From contig NZ_JAKDJE010000010.1 in the NCBI RefSeq assembly GCF_030454045.1, forward strand, positions 1 through 59,986: a stretch of 59,986 bases of DNA, read 5' to 3'. Each line of letters opens with the position of its first letter. Positions within the stretch are counted from its first letter, which is position 1. The DNA comes from Psychrobacter sp. Its GTDB lineage: Bacteria > Pseudomonadota > Gammaproteobacteria > Pseudomonadales > Moraxellaceae. The notes beneath the pieces are model-generated. The model was given only the letters and a program-made list of their open reading frames with translations. It did not search any database and had not been told where the DNA came from. Below, piece after piece: positions 53,721 to 59,986 of the stretch. The translations under genes were made by a program, and so were the position numbers.

Positions 53721-55199
53721 TTGTCACTTACGTCGTTAAAAACCGTATCGCTTCAGCGTTTTTCGCTCAACTTCGCTGCCAATATTATTGCAACCTTGTG
53801 GATGCTAGTCGGCTCAACGCGAGCGTTTTCTTGGGTAAAGCCCACTTTTATACAGTTTGCTGTATTTTCACTATTAGCACTTGGCAGTAATGTCCTGTTT
53901 TCGTGGTTGGCTGCTGAGAGTGGCAGCATATTCAATGAGCAGGGGCTGGTCAGCTATTTGATCTGGCCGATGATCATTTTGTTAAGCGGTATTATTTTGG
54001 CACGGCGGGCCAGCAATCAGTCGTTGGTATTTGTACCAGTCGTCCTATGGTTAGTGGCTGATACATTGTCAGCGCTACTACAAAGCTTGGTGCAATTTTT
54101 TGGTAGTTATGGTTGGTTGCCTGATTGGAGCTATTCGTTTTTACCGATATTGTTTTTGGTTCTGTTTTTATGGCAGACGCTCGCTTTACTATGGATTTTT
54201 TCTCGTCGTCTGCGTCTACCATGGTGGGAGCGAATCATCATATTGGTTGGGGCGGTGGCGTTATTGACTATTTGGCAACGCAATGTCGCTGATCAGCCTA
54301 TCTTTAAGCAAATTCCGATAGAGCCTGTATTGGAGGAGGCGGCACTATATGAGCAGCCACGGTTATTGCAGCAAGCATTAAATAGTATAGACCCAAGTAT
54401 CGATGGCAAAACCGACTGGTACTTTATGGGAGTGGCAGGGTTCTCGGGTCAAAACGTTTTCCGTTCTGAGATCAATAAGGTACGTGAGCTGTTTGACGTG
54501 CGCTTTGGTACCAGTGGGCACTCGCTATCGCTAATTAATAATACTTATAGCTGGATGGATGAGCCAATCGCAACCAAAACCAGCATCCTACGTGGACTAA
54601 AGAAGATTGGTCAGCAGATGAATGCTGATGAAGACGTATTGTTTCTCACATTGTCCTCCCATGGTAACCAAGATATTATTCAGTTGGCCAATCCACCGAT
54701 TGCGATGGATAATATCGATGCTGCATGGCTTCGTGAGGCGCTAGATGCCTCTGGTATTCGCTGGCGCGTGATTGTGCTCTCGGCTTGTTACTCAGGCTCA
54801 TTTATCGATGAGCTGGCTTCTCCAACCACGGTAGTGATTACGGCATCGGCTGCTGACAAGCCCTCATTTGGCTGCACCAATACCGCTGAGATGACGTATT
54901 TTGGTCAAGCATTTTTTGCCGAAAGCTTGCGAGGCAACACCAGTTTTGAGGATGCTTTTGAGGATGCCAGCATACGAGTGACGGAGCGTGAAAGCGCAAT
55001 GGGATTTGAGCCATCAGAGCCGCAGATGGCGATCGGTAGTTTGATGGAAACCGCGCTACCTGCTTTTGAGCAAGTACTATTTAATAAGTCGCGCCCATCG
55101 GTAGCGAGTATTACAAATAATGCGGCTTCAACAACCGTCAATGTCTTATCGGATGACTCTACCGACTTGCCAGTAGACGTCAATATAGCCGCTGAGTAA
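53721..55199 (+). CDS. Membrane-anchored C13-family (legumain/caspase-like) cysteine peptidase
   Basis: A 492-residue protein. Residues 1-195 contain about five hydrophobic segments (WLAAE, LIWPMIILLSGIILA, LVFVPVVLWLVADTL, SFLPILFLVLFLWQTLALL and IIILVGAVALL). The periplasmic or cytosolic catalytic domain follows: FLTLSSHGNQD supplies the catalytic His (near 312) and IVLSACYSGSFIDEL the catalytic Cys (near 355). This is the caspase-like C13 pattern found in many proteobacterial membrane proteins. The TTG start follows AGAGG. Substrates are unknown. Flanked by htpG and the formylglutathione hydrolase gene. Confidence 0.8.
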   Translation: MSLTSLKTVSLQRFSLNFAANIIATLWMLVGSTRAFSWVKPTFIQFAVFSLLALGSNVLFSWLAAESGSIFNEQGLVSYLIWPMIILLSGIILARRASNQSLVFVPVVLWLVADTLSALLQSLVQFFGSYGWLPDWSYSFLPILFLVLFLWQTLALLWIFSRRLRLPWWERIIILVGAVALLTIWQRNVADQPIFKQIPIEPVLEEAALYEQPRLLQQALNSIDPSIDGKTDWYFMGVAGFSGQNVFRSEINKVRELFDVRFGTSGHSLSLINNTYSWMDEPIATKTSILRGLKKIGQQMNADEDVLFLTLSSHGNQDIIQLANPPIAMDNIDAAWLREALDASGIRWRVIVLSACYSGSFIDELASPTTVVITASAADKPSFGCTNTAEMTYFGQAFFAESLRGNTSFEDAFEDASIRVTERESAMGFEPSEPQMAIGSLMETALPAFEQVLFNKSRPSVASITNNAASTTVNVLSDDSTDLPVDVNIAAE

Positions 55200-55299
55200 A
55201 TACGAAATATGATTTAATCTATTGCAAATACTACTATCATATTATGGGTATTTATTAACGATCATTATTGATTTATTTTAGATAAAAAGGATATCACTC

Positions 55300-56190
55300 A
55301 TGCATCATTCTTATAGTCATAGTTTGTCTAACCATAAACAGCTTACCCAAAAAAGTGTGAATCGCTGCTTCAACGGTGAGCAGCATTATTATAGTCACGA
55401 GTCGACATCGACCAAGACCACCATGACTTTTAGTGTTTATCTGCCTGATGAAGCGTTGGCCGGACGACGCTGTCCTGCGATACTGTATCTATCGGGTCTG
55501 ACCTGTAACGCTGATAATGTCACTCACAAAGCGCATTTCCAACAGAAATGCAGTGAGCTTGGTATGATACTGATTGCACCTGATACCTCGCCTCGCAGCA
55601 GTGACGATGTTGAGGTACCAAACGATGAGCGTTATTTTGTTGGTCAAGGCGCAAGCTATTATGTTGATGCGACTCAAGCGCCTTGGTCAGACAATTTCAA
55701 CATGCAAAGCTATATCGTTGAGGAGCTATATGATTTGTTACGCTCAGAGTTTCCTATCGATAGCATTGGTATAACAGGGCACTCGATGGGTGGGCACGGG
55801 GCCTTATTACTAGGATTTAAGTATCCGAGTAAGTTTGTCAGTGTGTCGGCGTTGTCGCCAGTGTGTGCCGCCAGTGAGTCTGCTTGGGGACAAGCTGCCT
55901 ATACAGAGTATTTTGGCGATGATCACTCATTATGGGCACAAGCCGATGCGGCGCAGATGATCGAAAAAGTGGGACAGCAGTATGCCAGTATTTTGGTTGA
56001 CCAAGGCGCTGCTGATAATTTCTTAGCAGAAGGGCAACTACAAACCGCTAAACTACAAGACGCTTGTGTAAAAGCCAAACAGCCCTTAACATTGCGTTAT
56101 CAGGCAGGGCATGACCACAGCTATTATTTTATTCAGACAGTGATTAATGATCATATCGAGCATCATTGGCACATGGCTCAGATGAGCTAA
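55300..56190 (+). CDS. fghA: S-formylglutathione hydrolase
   Basis: A 296-residue alpha/beta hydrolase (esterase D family) that releases formate and glutathione in formaldehyde detoxification. The nucleophile Ser lies in GITGHSMGGHGALL (near 160), Asp in DQGAADNFL and His in YQAGHDHSYYFI. LYLSGLTCNADN forms the oxyanion region. The usual partner, class III alcohol dehydrogenase, is not adjacent. Length is about 15 residues above average owing to a His-rich N-terminus. Confidence 0.93.
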   Translation: MHHSYSHSLSNHKQLTQKSVNRCFNGEQHYYSHESTSTKTTMTFSVYLPDEALAGRRCPAILYLSGLTCNADNVTHKAHFQQKCSELGMILIAPDTSPRSSDDVEVPNDERYFVGQGASYYVDATQAPWSDNFNMQSYIVEELYDLLRSEFPIDSIGITGHSMGGHGALLLGFKYPSKFVSVSALSPVCAASESAWGQAAYTEYFGDDHSLWAQADAAQMIEKVGQQYASILVDQGAADNFLAEGQLQTAKLQDACVKAKQPLTLRYQAGHDHSYYFIQTVINDHIEHHWHMAQMS

Positions 56191-56254
56191 GCTGCCATAC
56201 AGGTGGCCGTGATATGTTTTTCGCTATCTCATTCCTGCTCAAAAGGTGATTTTT

Positions 56255-56698
56255 ATGGCAAGTTATCAAGATTTGACAGCTTCCAATGTGAAAGATAAAT
56301 CAGTAGATGCACGCTCTACAAAGGTAACGATGCAAGCCGATATGGACGCTGCTTTGGCAAAAAAGCAACATGATGTCGATAGTGACCACGTATCCGAAGC
56401 GAAAGCAAAAGAGTGTATCGCAAAAACCGTCAACGATGCGGGCGAAACCTTACTTGATGAAGCGCAAATATCTCGCGTGATAGAGATGGCATGGGAAGAC
56501 AGAACGCCATTCGGTGCGATAGAGCATAGCTATGGTCTCGATGAGACTGGAGTTATCAAACTCATGCGCCAAACGTTAAAGCCATCGTCTTTTCGTTTAT
56601 GGCGCAAGCGCGTGAGTAACCGTGCCACCAAGCATGAAGCAAAGCGCTCTTTCGAAATTGGCCGTGCTTATTGTAAGACCCAATACAAGCAGCGCTAA
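56255..56698 (+). CDS. TIGR03643 (DUF2805)-family protein
   Basis: A 147-residue protein; the first 60 residues are polar and charged and the C-terminal 80 match the family (ISRVIEMAWEDRTPFGAIEHSYGLDETGVIKLMR; core AWEDRTPFGAIE) with SFRLWRKRV and FEIGRAYCKTQYKQR. This is a small conserved proteobacterial family of unknown function. The start at 56255 follows AAAGGTG. It lies 64 bp after fghA. Confidence 0.78.
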   Translation: MASYQDLTASNVKDKSVDARSTKVTMQADMDAALAKKQHDVDSDHVSEAKAKECIAKTVNDAGETLLDEAQISRVIEMAWEDRTPFGAIEHSYGLDETGVIKLMRQTLKPSSFRLWRKRVSNRATKHEAKRSFEIGRAYCKTQYKQR

Positions 56699-56811
56699 AC
56701 AACTAAGTATTTAGTACCAATATGTCAAAGGCTCGCAGCATATGTGAGCCAATTAGAATTTTCTTTTAATCTATCCATATCTTATATAAACATGAATTAG
56801 GTAGCCCAATT

Positions 56812-57501
56812 ATGAACAGTCCTGCTAAACCTTATCTTATTGCCCCATCGATACTCTCAGCTGACTTTGCGCGGTTGGGCGAAGAAGTGGAGAGGGTATT
56901 AGAGTCGGGTGCTGATGTGATTCATTTTGATGTAATGGACAACCATTACGTACCTAATTTGACGTTTGGTAGCATGATTTGTAAGGCATTGCGTGACTAT
57001 GGTGTGGAAGCGCCAATTGATGTCCATTTGATGGTATCACCTGTCGATAGTATGATTGAGCAGTTTTTGGAAGCGGGGGCGAGTATCATCACCTTTCATC
57101 CAGAAGCCAGTCATCACGTTGATCGCTCTCTTCAGCTTATCAAAGATGGTGGGGCAGAGTGCGGTTTGGTACTCAATCCTGCCACATCATTACACCATCT
57201 AGATTGTGTGATGGATAAAGTGGATCAAATTTTATTGATGAGTGTTAACCCTGGTTTTGGTGGTCAGTCGTTTATCGATAACACATTGGACAAAATACGT
57301 CAGGTACGTCAGCGTATCATCACCAGTGGTCGAGATATCAGATTAGAAGTAGATGGCGGTGTCAAAGCCAGCAACATTCGTGCGATTGCTGAAGCAGGGG
57401 CTGACATGTTTGTCGCGGGTTCTGCGATATTCAACCAAAAAGACTATAAAGCGGCTATTGATGAGATGCGCGCAGAGTTGGCTTTAGCCAATAATAGCTA
57501 A
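56812..57501 (+). CDS. rpe: Ribulose-phosphate 3-epimerase
   Basis: A 229-residue TIM-barrel metalloenzyme interconverting ribulose-5-P and xylulose-5-P. IAPSILSADFARLGEEV, VIHFDVMDNHYVPNLTFG, LMSVNPGFGGQSFI and LEVDGGVKASNIRAI are intact; the catalytic Asp residues are in HFDVMD and VDGGV. Length is normal. Commonly next to gph or trpE in gammaproteobacteria, but neither is seen here. Confidence 0.97.
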   Translation: MNSPAKPYLIAPSILSADFARLGEEVERVLESGADVIHFDVMDNHYVPNLTFGSMICKALRDYGVEAPIDVHLMVSPVDSMIEQFLEAGASIITFHPEASHHVDRSLQLIKDGGAECGLVLNPATSLHHLDCVMDKVDQILLMSVNPGFGGQSFIDNTLDKIRQVRQRIITSGRDIRLEVDGGVKASNIRAIAEAGADMFVAGSAIFNQKDYKAAIDEMRAELALANNS

Positions 57502-57612
57502 TCTGCATATTGTGACATGATCGATAAACGGTGTTGGCGACCAAAAAACAGTATTGAAGTAGGCCATATCATTTGCAATTGTGCGTAGTGGCCAGTCATG
57601 TAAAGGTGAATC

Positions 57613-57987
57613 ATGGACAACAAACATTCTACCAACTCATTGAAACCTTCTGAGACGATGAAACATACTGATCAGACACCGAAAAGTGAGACACAACGTA
57701 GCTTGGTGCCAAAAGGCATTACGGTTGGCATGGCTATATTTGCGCTGGTACTAAGCTTGGCAGGTTATGGTTTTAGATTGATGGTCGGCGATGATTTTAC
57801 AACAGTGCTGCGCCATGCAGCGGTCATCGTTCCAGCCTTTGTGCTGGGTATTCCGCTGTTTTTTTGGCTGGGTTCGCGCCTGCTCAACAAAGTTAAAGGC
57901 ATGCATATCGAAACTCGTAATGCCTTAACGCTTGGCTGGCTGACCGCGTGCGTGGCCATGCTGTGGCTGATGGGGACTTATAGTTAA
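57613..57987 (+). CDS. Hypothetical three-helix membrane protein
   Basis: A 124-residue protein. A polar N-terminus of 33 residues is followed by three hydrophobic segments (ITVGMAIFALVLSLAGYGF, VIVPAFVLGIPLFFWLG and TLGWLTACVAMLWLMGT). No family recognised. AAGGTG precedes the ATG. Confidence 0.6.
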   Translation: MDNKHSTNSLKPSETMKHTDQTPKSETQRSLVPKGITVGMAIFALVLSLAGYGFRLMVGDDFTTVLRHAAVIVPAFVLGIPLFFWLGSRLLNKVKGMHIETRNALTLGWLTACVAMLWLMGTYS

Positions 57988-58159
57988 GTTGTTATGTGCC
58001 TCGCTATACTGCACAAACTAAGGGGTTTTGCGTATCGTACATATCAAATACCCTGTTATGAGGACAGGTTAGTGTGTATGAGCGCAATTCACCCTTTTGT
58101 GACTGCTTACTTTTCATTCATAAATACGTCACGCTGTTTGGGCGTGACTGGACGCTTGC

Positions 58160-58471
58160 ATGTCAAAACCTTCTGATAAAATCTTCGATCTTATTTTTCC
58201 CAAAGACTTACCCAACAGTTTGTTTATCATCCTGATAGTGGCTTGTCTGCTGCTTGGGCTGTCATCCTTACGTCATGGCACCGACTTGCAAAGTTGGCTC
58301 AATGTCATCGAAAACTGGCTACTGATGCTGCTGATATTTCCTACGGCGACAGCGACTGTTGCCTTGCCGTTTAAATACCGTGACCCATCGCTTGAGCTCA
58401 AGCTCATGTATTATCTGGGTATGTTTGTCGCTTTCTTATTTACCTTAGCAAAACTGCGCTACTGGCGCTGA
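58160..58471 (+). CDS. Hypothetical small membrane protein
   Basis: A 103-residue protein with about three hydrophobic segments (SLFIILIVACLLLGL, WLLMLLIFPTATATVAL and YYLGMFVAFLFTLA) and a short positively charged end. No family is recognised and no strong ribosome-binding site is evident. Confidence 0.55.
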   Translation: MSKPSDKIFDLIFPKDLPNSLFIILIVACLLLGLSSLRHGTDLQSWLNVIENWLLMLLIFPTATATVALPFKYRDPSLELKLMYYLGMFVAFLFTLAKLRYWR

Positions 58472-58703
58472 TCGGCGCATGTGCTGGCGCAAATACTTGA
58501 CACAAAAGCGGACTCTAAAATAGAAGACTTACGTGACAGCCCTTGAATTTCATGGCCAAAGCGTCCATTGTATGAGTAAGACAGATTTACCCGCGTTACT
58601 GTAAGATGATAGATTTGCCGAATGCGTTTGTTTTCAATAAATAACGGCTTTGCAATCACTAGTTTCTCTACCAGTACTAAACGGGATAATAAGGAACATA
58701 TTA

Positions 58704-59015
58704 ATGCCATATGATATCGATAATGATATAGAAGTAGACAACGAAAGTAGCGATCAGTTTGCAGGGTTTGCCAAAGAAACCACCTTAGAGTTAGTGGAAG
58801 CAGATGATGGTAGATTGTTGTTGCGTGATGCCGAGCAAGATGAAGCGCCGCTGATGACCATTGATTTTTCTGAAAAACTCAAAGACATCCTCGGCAGTGA
58901 TACGCAGGCGATAGGTCAGCATATGATTCATGCTGCCATTCAGGTGATCATGCAAAAACAAATGAGCCAGTGGCACGCCCATGTCTATGACAAAGAGCCG
59001 GCGCACTATAGCTAG
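58704..59015 (+). CDS. Conserved hypothetical acidic protein
   Basis: A 103-residue acidic cytosolic protein, without a family I recognise. It has MPYDIDNDIEVDNESSD at the N-terminus and AIQVIMQKQMSQWHAHVYDK near the C-terminus. The start at 58704 follows AAGGAAC; an in-frame extension to 58650 is unlikely. It ends at a bidirectional terminator shared with rpmG. Confidence 0.65.
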   Translation: MPYDIDNDIEVDNESSDQFAGFAKETTLELVEADDGRLLLRDAEQDEAPLMTIDFSEKLKDILGSDTQAIGQHMIHAAIQVIMQKQMSQWHAHVYDKEPAHYS

Positions 59016-59132
59016 TTGGCTGGTGTACTGCACTAAGCTGGCCGATGTACTATAGACAGATAGTCAGCTAAAAACCTACGGCCAAAGCGCCATGCGAGTG
59101 ATAGTAGAAAAAAGTAGCAGATAAAACAGACA

Positions 59133-59166
59133 AAAAAAGGGCTTATCAATCGATAAGCCCTTTTTT
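59133..59166. terminator. Bidirectional terminator between the acidic protein gene and rpmG
   Basis: Stem AAAAAAGGGCTTAT/ATAAGCCCTTTTTT around CAATCG, with A- and T-runs on either side. It is suitable for both converging genes. Confidence 0.93.
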
Positions 59167-59192
59167 GTATTCAAATAATCAGCATTACCGTA

Positions 59193-59348
59193 TTATTTGA
59201 TTTTTGCTTCTTTAAAGATCACGTGCTGGCGGACTTTAGGATCATATTTTTTGATCTCCATTTTGCCAGGCATCGTGCGCTTGTTTTTGGTCGTGGTGTA
59301 ATAATAGCCAGTACCAGCAGTCGATACTAATTTGATTTTATCTCTCAT
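59193..59348 (-). CDS. rpmG: 50S ribosomal protein L33
   Basis: A 51-residue basic protein starting MRDKIKLVSTAGTGYYYTTT and ending VIFKEAKIK, the usual length and pattern of proteobacterial L33 without the zinc-binding cysteines. The start codon is at 59346-59348 with AGGAAAG upstream. It lies 38 bp downstream of rpmB and is cotranscribed with it. It is short enough to be missed by length-filtered gene calls. Confidence 0.95.
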   Translation of the reverse strand: MRDKIKLVSTAGTGYYYTTTKNKRTMPGKMEIKKYDPKVRQHVIFKEAKIK

Positions 59349-59386
59349 GATAGCTTTCCTTTAGATGGTGGTGATAAGCGCGTGGC

Positions 59387-59623
59387 TTAAACTTTTTGAC
59401 CTTGTGCGCGCAAATCTGCTAACACTTTATCAATACCAACTTTGTCGATGATGCGCATACCTTTGGTAGACACACGTAGACGTACAAAACGGTTTTCTGA
59501 CTCTACCCAAAAACGATGGTTGTGAAGGTTTGGTAGAAAGCGACGACGGGTTTTGTTGTTTGCGTGCGAAACATTATTACCCACCATAGGGCGCTTTCCA
59601 GTCACTTGGCAAACTCGAGACAT
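59387..59623 (-). CDS. rpmB: 50S ribosomal protein L28
   Basis: A 78-residue large-subunit protein. SRVCQVTGKRPMVGNNVSHANNKTRRRFLPNLH is the family hallmark (core VTGKRPMVGNNVSHA), and the C-terminus is typical. This L28 form carries only the one Cys near the start, so it is likely zinc-independent. GAGTTCG lies upstream of the start. First gene of the rpmB-rpmG operon. Confidence 0.97.
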   Translation of the reverse strand: MSRVCQVTGKRPMVGNNVSHANNKTRRRFLPNLHNHRFWVESENRFVRLRVSTKGMRIIDKVGIDKVLADLRAQGQKV

Positions 59624-59986
59624 GGCGAACTCCTAATCTATGAGGCATGAGGGATTCTCATACCAGTCTGGGCAAGTTGCGCGTTTTTGCGGCATGGACA
59701 CAGCAAGCGGCAGCTTTGCACCAAACAAAACTATATGAAGGTTGAGCTGATATGACTGTTACTAAAGGCAAATAACAGACCCACCAATTCAGAAAATTTT
59801 AAAGCCGACATTTATACCATAAAACAGACGAATACTCAAATATTTTTATGATAGTTGTTGGTTTAAAGGAGAGATATTATACCTGAAATGAGCGTGCTAT
59901 GTCGTTGATTGTTTAATAGTAAAGATTAATTTTTAACCCCACTCTCAACTTCGAAAGTGATTGAAAAAAGAAGAGCACCTCACTAA
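59624..59986. other. 363-bp end segment upstream of rpmB
   Basis: No gene or partial gene is recognised. It contains a good minus-strand promoter (59811-59839) and a second TATAAT-bearing candidate (59876-59881 with a -35-like ACGACA 18 bp away) that could serve rpmB-rpmG. Confidence 0.55.
59811..59839 (-). promoter_or_regulatory. Candidate sigma-70 promoter of rpmB-rpmG
   Basis: Minus strand TTGAGT (59834-59839), 17-bp spacer and TATAAA (59811-59816), with the start about 190 bp upstream of rpmB. The second candidate lies about 65 bp further upstream. Confidence 0.55.

Noticed and set aside
57994..58176. Plus-strand 60-codon frame between two membrane protein genes
   Set aside because: Composition is not protein-like, it overlaps the start of the next gene, and it lacks a ribosome-binding site.
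1..59986. tRNA, rRNA, CRISPR, insertion sequence or prophage
   Set aside because: No TpsiC-type motifs, spaced direct repeats, transposase or phage proteins were found on either strand by reading; tools such as tRNAscan-SE or Infernal were not run.

Overview
The window looks like chromosomal core from a Moraxellaceae gammaproteobacterium, most likely Psychrobacter. The basis is moderate GC by eye, the protein flavour (DUF2789, DOMON-like, TIGR03643, DUF2628 and DUF4105 proteins familiar from Psychrobacter and Acinetobacter), and the gene neighbourhoods murG-murC-ddl-ftsQ-ftsA-ftsZ-lpxC, rlmE-ftsH-folP, sdhE-ygfX, recA-recX and gmk-rpoZ-spoT-ridA-priA. The assignment rests on recognition, not on a database search. 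I see no rRNA, tRNA, CRISPR array, insertion sequence, prophage or clear pseudogene.

Layout. 0-5.5 kb: DUF2789 protein, ribF, a GNAT acetyltransferase, a lipoprotein, murJ and ampD. 5.6-11.7 kb: a probable outer-membrane DUF4105 protein, a short-chain dehydrogenase-like protein, an orphan protein, pyrE and gshB, with a 107-bp inverted-repeat element at 7.83-7.93 kb. 11.9-21.1 kb: the distal half of the division and cell-wall cluster, with unusually long gaps between genes. 21.4-30.4 kb: dciA-like gene, a secreted CHAP amidase, a DOMON-like protein, yhbY, rlmE-ftsH-folP, sdhE-ygfX and a YidB/DUF937 protein. 30.7-34.3 kb: a DASS anion transporter, recX and recA. 34.35-35.39 kb: a gene-free AT-rich kilobase with DnaA boxes and palindromes. 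35.4-48.5 kb: mostly minus-strand genes, namely trmB, a KefC-type antiporter, a CDF metal exporter, priA, ridA, spoT, rpoZ and gmk. 48.8-59.0 kb: mostly plus-strand genes, namely ispH, a thioesterase-like protein, htpG, a membrane C13-type peptidase, S-formylglutathione hydrolase, rpe and small membrane proteins. The window ends with rpmG-rpmB on the minus strand.

How the genes fit together. MurG, MurC and Ddl make peptidoglycan precursor, MurJ flips lipid II, AmpD recycles muropeptides, FtsQ/A/Z build the division site, and LpxC commits to lipid A while FtsH is its usual protease. RecA/RecX, PriA and the DciA-like protein concern recombination and replication restart or helicase loading. Gmk, the omega subunit and SpoT form a guanine-nucleotide and stringent-response neighbourhood.

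Most notable points: the SpoT synthetase domain lacks its catalytic motifs, so the protein is probably a (p)ppGpp hydrolase only. The recA promoter region carries a symmetrical inverted repeat that may be an operator. The gap upstream of recA holds a DnaA-box cluster. A 24-codon ORF with its own promoter and terminator lies before htpG, which itself has a good sigma-32-type promoter. RecX has a long low-complexity N-terminal extension. I did not find a wholly new multi-gene system.
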